From assembly GCA_016783965.1 (NCBI GenBank), contig JADHVO010000008.1:62001-126000 (forward strand): 64,000 bases of DNA. Reading direction: 5' to 3'. Below are positions 36,072 through 43,948 of this stretch, one piece after another. Position numbers and translations under genes: made by a program. This DNA comes from Alphaproteobacteria bacterium (GTDB lineage: Bacteria; Pseudomonadota; Alphaproteobacteria; Micropepsales; Micropepsaceae). Every line of letters begins with the position of its first letter. Position 1 is the stretch's first letter. The notes below the pieces were generated by a model. The model did no database searches. It saw only the letters and a list, made by a program, of their open reading frames with translations, and was not told the DNA's origin.

Positions 36072-36122
36072 GCGAGACTCCTTTTAGAAGTGCTTCACAT
36101 AGGCGATGGCGAAACCGAATTC

Positions 36123-36147
36123 CTTGGAACGTTGCTACCTAATGCCG
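36123..36147. repeat. Right terminal inverted repeat of the inserted element
   Basis: A 25-bp perfect complement of 34274-34298, ending CTACCTAATGCCG. It is followed at once by the second copy of the GGAATTCC target duplication (36148-36155). Confidence 0.9.
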
Positions 36148-36155
36148 GGAATTCC

Positions 36156-36751
36156 AGCGCGGCGTGCTCGACTCGCTGCGCCAGCCGATCGAGACCGGCG
36201 AGGCGGTGGTGGCGCGGGCGAACGCGCATGTGCGCTTTCCGGCGCGGTTTCAACTGGTCGCTGCGATGAACCCTTGCCGATGCGGCTATCTGACCGATCC
36301 GGGGCAGGCGTGCGGACGCGCGCCGAAATGTGCGGTCGATTACCAGTCGAGGATTTCCGGCCCGCTGTTCGACCGGATTGACGTGCACGTCGAGGTCGCT
36401 GGCGTGTCAGCGGCGGACCTGTCGCTGCCGCCGCCGGCAGAGGGCAGTGCGCAAGTGGCGGCGCGGGTGGCGAAGGCGCGCGACATCCAGAGGGCGCGCT
36501 ATGACGGCAAGGGCATCCGCACCAACGCCGAAGCGGAAGGCGAACTGCTGGAAGCCGTGGCGGGACCGGACGACGTGGGGCGACGACTGCTGACCGATGC
36601 GGCAGAGACGATGCGGCTGACGGCCCGCGGCTATCACCGCGTGTTGCGCGTGGCGCGCACCATCGCCGATCTGGCGGCGGCCGAGCGCGTGCTGCGGCCG
36701 CACATAGCGGAAGCGCTGTCCTACCGGCGCATCAGCCAGGCGAACGGATAA
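36156..36751 (+). pseudogene. comM: ComM/YifB Mg-chelatase-like ATPase, C-terminal part
   Basis: This continues the comM frame exactly from the left half once one copy of the target duplication is kept (922 + 596 bases = 506 codons with no stop inside). It contains RGVLDSLRQPIETGEAVVAR, the zinc-like segment AMNPCRCGY with CGRAPKC, and the C-terminal Mg_chelatase_C domain (VARTIADLAAAERVLRPHI). Without its promoter and N-terminus, it should not give a working protein. Confidence 0.9.
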
Positions 36752-36800
36752 AGTAACCACACTTAGAACTGCCACTTCCTGGCCCTGTTGCCATCCGCCG

Positions 36801-37553
36801 TCAGACCCGCCGGACGTAGAGCGTACGATCGAAGCGGTAGAGCGGAGCCACGCCCCCATCGGCGCGCCGGCCAGCGGCGAGGACCATCACGATGCGCGCC
36901 GGTCCGGGAAGTCCCAGGAGGCGTTTCACGCGCGGCTCGTCGAATCCTTCCATTGGGCAGCTGTCGAACCCCGCCGCACGGAGTGCGAGCATCAGGTTTT
37001 GACAGGCAAGCGCCGTCGTCCGCGTCGCCCAGAGCGTTTGGCCCGCGCGGCCGGCATCGAAGCGCCAACTGATCGTGAACAGGCCAATCGCCCAGAGGAT
37101 GAAACGCTTCAACGGGCCGAGTATGTGAAACGGCCCATCCTGGAAGATCATCGGGATTATGAAGCGGTACTTCGCGCGCAGCGCGACACGGACATCTTCG
37201 GGAAGATGCATGCCTGGGGCATCGCTTTCGATCGCAGCCTGCATCAGCCGCCGACCCATGCGCCAGAAGTCGGGCCGCGCCACCGCCACGATCAGATGCG
37301 GCGCTTCGCGCGCCGGCAATTGGTTCAAACAGAGAATCCGCAACCGTGCCAATTTGGCGGGATCGCGGACCTCAATGAACTGCCAGGGCTCCAGGTTGTG
37401 CGAGTTCGGCGCGAGCAGAGCAAGGTCGAGACACTTGTCCAGCACCTCATCGGGGATCGCATCTGGCTGGTAGGCGCGCACCGATCGGCGGGTGCGCGCG
37501 ACCCTGGCGAAGGCCTCGAAGTCGCAGGCGAGCGGATCTGCCGTGGTCATCAT
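36801..37553 (-). CDS. Nitroreductase-family protein
   Basis: The 250-residue product, from the ATG at 37553, has the FMN-binding signature VARTRRSVRAYQPDAIPDEV and LALLAPNSHNLEPWQFIEV, and the later ALACQNLMLALRAAGFDSCPMEGFD segment in two parts. A hydrophobic insertion (about 150-180, FILWAIGLFTISW) is unusual for the family and could touch the membrane. It is coupled by a 4-base overlap to a lipoprotein cytochrome c, which hints at electron transfer at the membrane. Confidence 0.85.
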   Translation of the reverse strand: MMTTADPLACDFEAFARVARTRRSVRAYQPDAIPDEVLDKCLDLALLAPNSHNLEPWQFIEVRDPAKLARLRILCLNQLPAREAPHLIVAVARPDFWRMGRRLMQAAIESDAPGMHLPEDVRVALRAKYRFIIPMIFQDGPFHILGPLKRFILWAIGLFTISWRFDAGRAGQTLWATRTTALACQNLMLALRAAGFDSCPMEGFDEPRVKRLLGLPGPARIVMVLAAGRRADGGVAPLYRFDRTLYVRRV

Positions 37554-37882
37554 TTCAGGGTCGCGACATAGGCGTACAGGTCGGCGAGGTCCCTGTTCGA
37601 ATAAGCAGCGAATGACGGCATCTTGCTGCCTTTCACGCCGTCGATGACCGTGCTGAGCACGCCCTGCGGCTGATAGATGCTGATCGTGTAGGACCAGCCG
37701 CTCTTGGACTGGTGGCACTGCGAGCAGGTTTTTTCATAGATAGCCTCACCCCGCACCGGATCGCCCTTCAGTGCGAGCACTGCATCCGCCCTGGGATCTC
37801 GGGGCCCGCAGCCAGATAGACAAAGGGCGAAGAGTGCACAACGGACGAGTACAGCAGCTCGAGGCACCGCAACCTCTCTCAT
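37550..37882 (-). CDS. Lipoprotein class I c-type cytochrome
   Basis: This 110-residue protein has a lipoprotein signal (LSGC, Cys25), the heme-attachment motif CSQCH (53-57), and the likely sixth ligand Met88 in SKMPSF. It would be a periplasmic, membrane-tethered monoheme cytochrome. The nitroreductase gene overlaps its 3' end (ATGA). Its start lies 15 bases from a large palindrome shared with the divergent CoA-binding/TetR genes. Confidence 0.9.
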   Translation of the reverse strand: MREVAVPRAAVLVRCALFALCLSGCGPRDPRADAVLALKGDPVRGEAIYEKTCSQCHQSKSGWSYTISIYQPQGVLSTVIDGVKGSKMPSFAAYSNRDLADLYAYVATLK

Positions 37883-37896
37883 CTTTGTTGCATGAT

Positions 37897-37934
37897 ACTT
37901 ACGTCGTATGTATAGATAGACATACGACGTAAGT
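37897..37934. promoter_or_regulatory. 38-bp palindrome, probable TetR operator in a divergent promoter
   Basis: ACTTACGTCGTATGT (37897-37911) and ACATACGACGTAAGT (37920-37934) are perfect 15-bp arms with an 8-base AT-rich centre. Each arm contains a near-palindromic TACGTCGTA core, so two dimers could bind. It lies between the cytochrome (minus) and CoA-binding (plus) genes, and a TetR gene follows on the plus strand. Confidence 0.75.
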
Positions 37935-37954
37935 TGTCAAGGGAGGAGATTGAA

Positions 37955-38434
37955 ATGGCCGAGGGGCACGAAACCGGGGTCCGCGATTTCCTGGCTCAAA
38001 AGCGCATCGCCGTTGCGGGCGTCTCCCGCGAGCAAAGCCGCCATCCCGTGGGCAATATGATTTTTCGACGACTGAAGGCCGCCGGCCACATCGTCTTTGC
38101 CGTCAATCCGCAGATGGAGACCTTCGAGGATGAGCGGTGCTACCCCAATCTGCAGTCCATTCCGGGCGGGGCCGACGGAGTGGTCATCGCGACGCGGCCG
38201 GAGGTCACCGAGCAAATCGTGCGCGACTGCGTTCAAGCCGGCGTGACACGGGTGTGGATGCACCAGTCCATGTCGAAAGGATCCAGCGTTTCGTCCGCAG
38301 CCGTCGCGTTCTGTCGCCAGAACGGCATTGGAGTCATTCCCGGCGGCTGCCCGATGATGTTTGGCGACGGTGTCGACTTCGGACACGCATGTATGCGGTG
38401 GATCATGAAGCTAAACGGCCAGCTGCCACGCTAG
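37955..38434 (+). CDS. CoA-binding domain protein (YccU type)
   Basis: The ATG at 37955 follows a strong GGGAGGAG ribosome-binding sequence. The 159-residue product has the CoA_binding_2 Rossmann fold: KRIAVAGVSREQSRHPVGNM, HIVFAVNPQ, ADGVVIATRPEVT and GIGVIPGGCPMMFGD. Such proteins bind CoA or NAD-like ligands; their role is unclear. It is separated from the TetR gene by one base, so the two are co-transcribed. Confidence 0.88.
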   Translation: MAEGHETGVRDFLAQKRIAVAGVSREQSRHPVGNMIFRRLKAAGHIVFAVNPQMETFEDERCYPNLQSIPGGADGVVIATRPEVTEQIVRDCVQAGVTRVWMHQSMSKGSSVSSAAVAFCRQNGIGVIPGGCPMMFGDGVDFGHACMRWIMKLNGQLPR

Positions 38435-38435
38435 C

Positions 38436-39140
38436 ATGGGCGCGCGCACCAAACGCAAAAGGACCGTTGGCCGCCGCAAGCGCTTGACGCGCGATGTCAT
38501 TCTCGAAGCGGCGCTCGAAATTCTGACGGCGGAAGGCGTTCCCGCACTCACCATGCGCCGATTGGCGCAGAGGCTGGGGGTAGAGGCGATGTCGCTCTAC
38601 AATCATATTGCGGACAAGCGCGACGTGCTCAATGGCGTCGTGACTCTGGTCATCTCCCGGATCGAGATCCCGGACCCGGCATTGCCGTGGCCGAGCCGGC
38701 TGGAGGCGGCAATGCTTGGCCTATACAAGGCGCTCGCCGCCCACCCGCAGGTCGTGATGCTCCTCGCCTCCGACCAGGCGACTCCGCAGGATTTGCCCGT
38801 ACTTTCCCGGGTTGAGGCAGTCATCGACATCATGCGCGATGCCGGTCTGTCGCCCGCGCAACAGGTGAGCGCCTTCCGCGGTATGCTCGCTGTCTGCTTC
38901 GGCCTGGTAATGAACCACACGCTGGGTCTTTCAGTCTCCCATTCGGATGCCCTCGCTCATTTCGCCCAGTGGGACCCGCGCCGGCTTATGTTACCGGAGC
39001 TGCCCAGTCTTTCCGGCCTGGCGCCCCAGTTCCTAAAGACGACCGCAACCGACGATTTGCGTTTCATGATCGAAGGTTTCCTGAAGGCTCTGGGTGCCCA
39101 GCCGAGCGTCAAGTCCGACCTCGACGGCCCCAGGATTTGA
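38436..39140 (+). CDS. TetR-family repressor with TetR_C domain
   Basis: The 234-residue product has a basic N-terminal tail (TKRKRTVGRRKRLTRDVILE), a TetR helix-turn-helix (LTMRRLAQRLGVEAMSLYNHIADK) and a C-terminal domain resembling the tetracycline-repressor-type ligand-binding domain (SSL positions ALPWPSRLEAAMLGL). It likely represses its own transcript and the divergent cytochrome/nitroreductase genes by binding the 38-bp palindrome. The inducing ligand is unknown. Confidence 0.85.
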   Translation: MGARTKRKRTVGRRKRLTRDVILEAALEILTAEGVPALTMRRLAQRLGVEAMSLYNHIADKRDVLNGVVTLVISRIEIPDPALPWPSRLEAAMLGLYKALAAHPQVVMLLASDQATPQDLPVLSRVEAVIDIMRDAGLSPAQQVSAFRGMLAVCFGLVMNHTLGLSVSHSDALAHFAQWDPRRLMLPELPSLSGLAPQFLKTTATDDLRFMIEGFLKALGAQPSVKSDLDGPRI

Positions 39141-39202
39141 CCCGTTGGAGAGCGGCTCGCGATCGAGGCGGAAAAGTTCCGCAACGCCGGGCCGCGCCAG
39201 CC

Positions 39203-39559
39203 CTACCGGCGGGTGGCCATTGGCCGCCGCATCAGCCTGGCCATCGCGTCGATATCAGCCTGCGCAGCGGACGCGGCACGGCGTTCGATGCTGCGGAAGC
39301 GGCGGATCAGGGATTTGCCAAGCGGCGTGAGCGCGGCGCCGCCGCCTTTCGCGCCGCCCGTTGTGCGGGCGATGACAGGCGCGCCGAACAGCTTCTCGAT
39401 CTCCTGCAACAGGAGCCAGGCGCGACGGTAGCTCATCTTCATTGCAGCGGCGGCCTTGCGGATCGAACCGGTGGCGGCGATCTGCTCCAGCAGCGCGGCC
39501 TTGCCCGGGCCGAACTGGCCTGAAGGCTCGAAGCGGATGCGGATGAAGAACGCTGGCAT
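39203..39559 (-). CDS. ModE-type (LysR-like helix-turn-helix) molybdate regulator, short form
   Basis: The 118-residue product, from the ATG at 39559, has the ModE N-terminal domain: FGPGKAALLEQIAATGSIRK, AAAAMKMSYRRAWLLLQEIE and the KGGGAALTPLGKSLIRRFR wing in two parts. It lacks the C-terminal molybdate-binding domain of full ModE, as in other short ModE-like regulators. It is divergent from modA with a palindrome between, so it probably controls modA. Confidence 0.85.
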   Translation of the reverse strand: MPAFFIRIRFEPSGQFGPGKAALLEQIAATGSIRKAAAAMKMSYRRAWLLLQEIEKLFGAPVIARTTGGAKGGGAALTPLGKSLIRRFRSIERRAASAAQADIDAMARLMRRPMATRR

Positions 39560-39624
39560 GCGGGCCGAGCATGCCACCACGCGGCGGACGCGCAAGGTCC
39601 TGTCATTGACGCGTCATGTGCGAG

Positions 39625-39650
39625 CCGTGATATTCATCTGGACATCACGG
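39625..39650. promoter_or_regulatory. Palindrome between the ModE-like gene and modA
   Basis: CCGTGAT and ATCACGG are perfect 7-bp arms spaced by 12 bases, just before the modA start at 39660. It does not match the E. coli ModE box closely, but it is placed where a modA operator would be. Confidence 0.4.
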
Positions 39651-39659
39651 GAGCCTCCC

Positions 39660-40421
39660 ATGAACCGCAGATTCTTTCTCGCGCTCGGCATTGCCGCAGC
39701 GCTGCTTGGGGCGCAGGCGGCGGGGGCTGCGGGGATTACGGTCTTTGCCGCGGCCTCGCTGACCGACGCGCTGAACGAAGTCGGCAAGGCGTACAAGGCC
39801 AAGACCGGCAACGACGTAGTGTTCTCGTTTGCCGCATCGTCGGCGCTGGCCAAGCAGATCGAGGCCTCGGGCGGCGCGGATGCGTTCGTGTCGGCCGACA
39901 ACGACTGGATGGACTATCTCGACAAGAAGGGGCTGATCGCGGCGGGCTCGCGCAGGAACCTGCTCGGGAATCATCTGGTGCTGATCGCGCCGGTAGCCGA
40001 CAATCCGGCGATCACCATCGCGCCGAAGTTCGACCTGGCCGGCGCACTGCACGGCGGCAAGCTCTCGGTCGCCGATCCGGCGTCCGTGCCGGCGGGCAAA
40101 TATGCGAAAGCGGCGCTGACGGCACTGGGCGTGTGGGACTCAGTCGCAGGCAAGCTGGTGCCCGCCGAGAATGTGCGCGTGGCGCTGTCCTACGTTTCGC
40201 GCGGTGAGGCGCCACTCGGCATTGTCTACACCACCGATGCGATGAGCGATCACGGCGTGCACATCGTCGGTACCTTCCCCGAGAACACCCATGCGCCCAT
40301 CGTCTACCCCGTAGGACTGGTGAAGGACGGCAAGCCCGAAGCCAAGGCGTTCGTCGCCTTCCTGAGCGGTCCGGAAGCCAAAGCGATCTTCGAGAAGGGG
40401 GGCTTCACAATCCTGAGGTAG
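39660..40421 (+). CDS. modA: Molybdate ABC transporter substrate-binding protein ModA
   Basis: The 253-residue product has a signal peptide (MNRRFFLALGIAAALLGAQA) and the ModA signatures TVFAAASLTDALNEVGKAY, FSFAASSALAKQIEASGGAD and DPASVPAGKYAKAALTALG. It captures molybdate in the periplasm. The channel and ATPase genes (modB, modC) do not follow; the next genes encode unrelated membrane proteins. They may lie elsewhere in the genome. Confidence 0.93.
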   Translation: MNRRFFLALGIAAALLGAQAAGAAGITVFAAASLTDALNEVGKAYKAKTGNDVVFSFAASSALAKQIEASGGADAFVSADNDWMDYLDKKGLIAAGSRRNLLGNHLVLIAPVADNPAITIAPKFDLAGALHGGKLSVADPASVPAGKYAKAALTALGVWDSVAGKLVPAENVRVALSYVSRGEAPLGIVYTTDAMSDHGVHIVGTFPENTHAPIVYPVGLVKDGKPEAKAFVAFLSGPEAKAIFEKGGFTILR

Positions 40422-40428
40422 CCGCGGT

Positions 40429-40908
40429 TCAGCGGAAGACCTCGATGTCCGGCGGCGGGACACGGCGGCGCGTCTGCTCCACGCGGAACGCGAAGAAGAA
40501 GGCGTGCATATAGGCCGCCCACCAGATGAGCTGCACGATGATGCCGGCTCCGCCGGTGCTGACCACGCCCATGACCTTCTCAAGTGTCCATAACAGCATC
40601 GCAGCGATCATCGCCCAGCGGTGGCCGAAATGGATAAAGAGACCGCAGCCGAGCATCAGTCCGGCGTCGACGAATGCATAGGCATCCACACCGGCAAAGT
40701 TGAACGCCGCGAAAAGGACAGTGATCGTCGCGCTGAGGAGAAGGCAAAGGAAGGATATGCCGCGCATCGACTGCCAGAGCCGCAGGGTCTTGTATTCGTA
40801 GACCTGGCGGTCGAGTTCATCTTGGTCGACCCGCCACCATAACAGCCAATCGTACGATGCGTTCCGCTTCGGCTTTGGACGGTCGGGATGGAAGGTTTCG
40901 GTCATCAT
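40429..40908 (-). CDS. Membrane protein of unknown function
   Basis: The 159-residue product, from the ATG at 40908, has about three or four predicted membrane helices (e.g. GISFLCLLLSATITVLFAAF, AYAFVDAGLMLGCGLFIHFG and IIVQLIWWAAYMHAFFFAFR). Its N-terminus is soluble and charged. It overlaps the next upstream gene by 4 bases. No family is recognised. Confidence 0.65.
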   Translation of the reverse strand: MMTETFHPDRPKPKRNASYDWLLWWRVDQDELDRQVYEYKTLRLWQSMRGISFLCLLLSATITVLFAAFNFAGVDAYAFVDAGLMLGCGLFIHFGHRWAMIAAMLLWTLEKVMGVVSTGGAGIIVQLIWWAAYMHAFFFAFRVEQTRRRVPPPDIEVFR

Positions 40909-41441
40909 GCGGTCCTGGGCTTGAGATAGGCCGCGATAGCAAGGCCGGCCACCAGGAATGCGACAACCGTCACGAATATCTGCGTCAGCGTGTATGTGAG
41001 TGGAAAGGCGTACCAGTTCCAGTAGGGCACGTTGGTGACGATCGCGCCGATCGCGCCCACCACGGTCACGAAGCCCACGCGCGGTAGGTAACCGGCGAGC
41101 GCGGTCTGCGCGAGGAGCCAGGCCGCGAGGATCGCCTCCACCAACTCGGTCGCGAATTCGACGATCAGATTCGAGGGCTGCATGCTGGTCGGCGATTTCG
41201 GGTTGTAGACGAGGAAACCGCCGGGCGCCGTTGCCGCCGAGGCGCTGGCGTTCGCATTCATCGGGAAGAGGAACAGGCCGCCCTTGTTGCCGATTGACGA
41301 GGCGAGATTGTCGACGGTGACACTCTCGTTCGGCAGCGTGCTGACGCCGGCCGTGCCGAGTGGCGTCGCGACATGCGCGATCGACGACCAGATGTACATG
41401 GCGACGCCGCCAAGAAGCCCGGCGATGAAAATGCGGAGCAT
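40905..41441 (-). CDS. Membrane protein of unknown function, N-terminal and C-terminal helices
   Basis: The 178-residue product has a hydrophobic N-terminal helix (LRIFIAGLLGGVAMYIWSSI), a periplasmic-type middle rich in Asn/Ala/Ser, and three hydrophobic segments after residue 95 (e.g. FVTVVGAIGAIVTNVPYWN, IFVTVVAFLVAGLAIAAYL). It is coupled to the downstream membrane protein by an ATGA overlap, so the two probably work together. The role is unknown. Confidence 0.68.
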   Translation of the reverse strand: MLRIFIAGLLGGVAMYIWSSIAHVATPLGTAGVSTLPNESVTVDNLASSIGNKGGLFLFPMNANASASAATAPGGFLVYNPKSPTSMQPSNLIVEFATELVEAILAAWLLAQTALAGYLPRVGFVTVVGAIGAIVTNVPYWNWYAFPLTYTLTQIFVTVVAFLVAGLAIAAYLKPRTA

Positions 41442-41568
41442 GATGATTCCCCAAATGCGCTCGCGACGATGCTACCGCGACGTGCGGCATGGTGCGTTGC
41501 GAAATTCGCACCGCTTGGCTAGGCCACCGCCATGCCGTAATCGTTGTCCGGGCTCGCGGGGGACGTTC

Positions 41569-41787
41569 ATGGACACGCCAAAGCGCCGGATCTTCCGGCC
41601 GATCCATCTGCTGTTGCTGATCCCCTATGTCGCGATGCTGTGGGTCGGGTCCTACAACCGGCTGGCGCCGGACCTGGCCGGCATTCCCTTCTTCTACTGG
41701 TACCAGATGCTGTGGATCGTCCTGGGCGTTGCCGTAATGCTTCCGGTCTATTTTGCGGACGAGCGTGACGAGGCGTCGCGCAAATGA
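41569..41787 (+). CDS. DUF3311 small membrane subunit of a sodium:solute symporter
   Basis: This 72-residue protein from the ATG at 41569 has two membrane helices (HLLLLIPYVAMLWVGSYN and FFYWYQMLWIVLGVAVML) and the conserved RLAPDLAGIPFFYWYQ segment of DUF3311. It overlaps the symporter start by 4 bases. DUF3311 proteins are typical small partners of SSS-family transporters. Confidence 0.88.
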   Translation: MDTPKRRIFRPIHLLLLIPYVAMLWVGSYNRLAPDLAGIPFFYWYQMLWIVLGVAVMLPVYFADERDEASRK

Positions 41788-43340
41788 ACCCCACCGCTGT
41801 CACGATCTTCGTCGCCCTGTTCCTGCTGGTGACGGTGCTGGGGTTTGTCGCGGCGCGCTGGCGCCGGGGCGATCTCAACCAGTTGAGCGAATGGGGCCTG
41901 GGCGGGCGACGCTTCGGCACTGTCGTCACCTGGTTCCTGCTGGGCGGCGATCTGTACACCGCCTACACCTTCATCGCGGTGCCGGCGGTGCTGTTCGGCG
42001 CGGGCGCGAGCGGGTTTTTCGCGGTGCCGTACACGATCCTGGTCTATCCGATCGTGTACGCGATCTATCCGCGGCTGTGGTCGGTGGCGCGGGCCAAGGG
42101 ATATGTCACCGCAGCGGATTTCGTGCGCGGCCGGTTTGGCAACGGCACGCTGGCGCTGGCTGTGGCGGTGACGGGCATCGTGGCGACCATGCCGTACATT
42201 GCGTTGCAGTTGGTCGGCATGGAGGTGGCCATCGCGGGACTCGGCATCAGGATGGACGTCCCCGTGCCGGGGATCGGCGTGGTGCACGACCTGCCGCTCT
42301 TGATCGCCTTCGTGGTGCTGGCGGTCTACACCTACAACAGCGGCCTCAGGGCACCCGCGCTGATCGCGCTCGTGAAGGACGCCCTGCTCTACATCGTGGT
42401 GATCGCGGCGGTGATCATCATTCCGGTCGAGCTGGGCGGCTTCGGCAGGATTTTCGCAGCCGCGGATCCCAAGACGGTGATCCTGGCGGCGCCGACGGCC
42501 GCGAGCCTCGGGCCGCAGGCGGCCTACGCGACGCTGGCGCTGGGGTCGACGCTGGCGCTGTTCCTCTATCCGCACGCGGTGACGGGGTTGCTGAGCTCGG
42601 CGAGCAGGCATGTGGTTCGGCGCAACGCGGTGATCCTGCCGGCCTATTCGTTCGCGCTGGGACTGATCGCGCTGCTCGGCACCATGGCGGTGGCGGCGGG
42701 CGTGAAGTCGATGCCGCAGTTCGCGGAAGGATTCAAGGCATTCGGCAACCAGTATGCGGTCCCGGCGCTGTTCGTGCATGCCTTCCCGTCATGGTTCGTG
42801 GGCGTGGCTTTCGCGGCGATCGCGATCGGCGCGCTGGTGCCGGCAGCAATCATGTCGATTGCCTGCGCCAACCTTTTCACGCGCAACATCTGGAAGGAGT
42901 ATGTCAATCCGGCGGTGTCGCCGTCCGGTGAGGCGACGGTGGCGAAGCTGGCGTCGCTGGTGGTGAAGGCCGGCGCGCTGTTCTTCATCATCGACCTGCC
43001 CACGAAGTATGCGATCAACCTGCAGCTTTTGGGCGGCGTCCTGATCATCCAGACGCTCCCGTCGGTCATCTTCGGCCTGTACACCAACAAGCTGAACCCC
43101 TGGGCGCTGCTGATGGGCTGGATCGCGGGAATCGGCAGTGGCGTCTGGATGACCTATGGCGCAGGCTTTACGATCACCACGGTCGTGCCGATAAAGCTCT
43201 TCGGATATGCGGTCCCCTGTTATGCAGCAGTGTCGTCGCTGATCCTGAATATCGTCGTGAGCGCGGTGTTCAGCTGGCTGTTCAATGCCGTCCTGCGCAC
43301 GCCGCCGAGCGATGCAACGATGGAGGCCGATTACGCATGA
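41784..43340 (+). CDS. Sodium:solute symporter (SSS family, MctP-like)
   Basis: The 518-residue product has about 13 hydrophobic segments and the SSS motif GGDLYTAYTFIAVPAVLFGAG near residue 53. The MctP group takes up monocarboxylates such as lactate, pyruvate or alanine; the exact substrate cannot be read here. It sits in a DUF3311-symporter-SH3 protein operon with 4-base overlaps on both sides. Confidence 0.87.
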   Translation: MNPTAVTIFVALFLLVTVLGFVAARWRRGDLNQLSEWGLGGRRFGTVVTWFLLGGDLYTAYTFIAVPAVLFGAGASGFFAVPYTILVYPIVYAIYPRLWSVARAKGYVTAADFVRGRFGNGTLALAVAVTGIVATMPYIALQLVGMEVAIAGLGIRMDVPVPGIGVVHDLPLLIAFVVLAVYTYNSGLRAPALIALVKDALLYIVVIAAVIIIPVELGGFGRIFAAADPKTVILAAPTAASLGPQAAYATLALGSTLALFLYPHAVTGLLSSASRHVVRRNAVILPAYSFALGLIALLGTMAVAAGVKSMPQFAEGFKAFGNQYAVPALFVHAFPSWFVGVAFAAIAIGALVPAAIMSIACANLFTRNIWKEYVNPAVSPSGEATVAKLASLVVKAGALFFIIDLPTKYAINLQLLGGVLIIQTLPSVIFGLYTNKLNPWALLMGWIAGIGSGVWMTYGAGFTITTVVPIKLFGYAVPCYAAVSSLILNIVVSAVFSWLFNAVLRTPPSDATMEADYA

Positions 43341-43948
43341 GATACGCCCTTCTGATCGCCGCAGCTTTCATAGCTGCACCCGCGTTCGCCGCGACCTCGC
43401 CGAAGGTCGACACATCCGGCGCGACGTCCTGCTCGGTCGGCGGCTATCTCACCGACAAAGATCCCAAGGGCACCAATGTGCGCAGCGGGCCGAGCGCGAC
43501 CGCACCTGTCATCGGGCACCTGCCGCCGGAAACCGTCGACCGCAGCGCGGGCGACAGTTTTGCGGTGGAGTTCACGATCATCGGCTCGAAGAACGGCTGG
43601 ATGCTGATCAAGGATGCGAAAACCGGTCAGTACGGCGACAAGCCGGAAAAGACCGTGTACGCCGGTCCCGGGTGGATTTCCGGCGCGCTGGTCGGCTTCA
43701 CGATCGGCACCAGCAGCCTGCGCAGCGGACCGTCCAGCACCGACAAGCCGATTGCAAAGCTGTCGGACCGGGACAAGGGCTACGGCCCCGACTCCTTCGT
43801 GGTGAAGCGCGTCTATGAATGCCGCGGCAGCGCGGTCGATGTGACGATCGTGCTGGTCACCGATCCAAAAGCCAAGCCGATCCGTGGCTGGTCGCGACAT
43901 GTGTGCAGCAACCAGGTCACGACCTGCGATACGGGCGGCGAGGACTAG
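43337..43948 (+). CDS. Exported protein with two SH3b-like domains
   Basis: The 203-residue product has a signal peptide ([19 protein letters not shown]) and two bacterial SH3-like repeats marked by [16 protein letters not shown] and [18 protein letters not shown]3b domains often bind cell-wall peptides. It overlaps the symporter by 4 bases, and its stop overlaps the convergent pstB stop by 4 bases. Confidence 0.85.
   Translation: MRYALLIAAAFIAAPAFAATSPKVDTSGATSCSVGGYLTDKDPKGTNVRSGPSATAPVIGHLPPETVDRSAGDSFAVEFTIIGSKNGWMLIKDAKTGQYGDKPEKTVYAGPGWISGALVGFTIGTSSLRSGPSSTDKPIAKLSDRDKGYGPDSFVVKRVYECRGSAVDVTIVLVTDPKAKPIRGWSRHVCSNQVTTCDTGGED

Larger units (their letters stand above)
34274..36147. mobile_element. 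Non-autonomous IS1595-type element with passenger genes, inserted in comM
   Basis: The 1,874-bp element has perfect 25-bp terminal inverted repeats (34274-34298 and 36123-36147; left end begins CGGCATTAGGTAGCAACGTT) and an 8-bp target duplication. It carries only a C-terminal transposase fragment, so it must rely on a complete transposase elsewhere. Passenger genes fill the rest: two of unknown function and a possible 36-codon frame. Its interior is visibly AT-richer than the host. The TIR, the duplication length and the transposase fragment agree on the IS1595 family. ISfinder comparison would fix the subgroup. Confidence 0.88.

Noticed and set aside
34274..36147. A composite transposon with two full insertion sequences at its ends
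   Set aside because: Only one pair of terminal repeats and one transposase fragment are present, so it is a single element with cargo.
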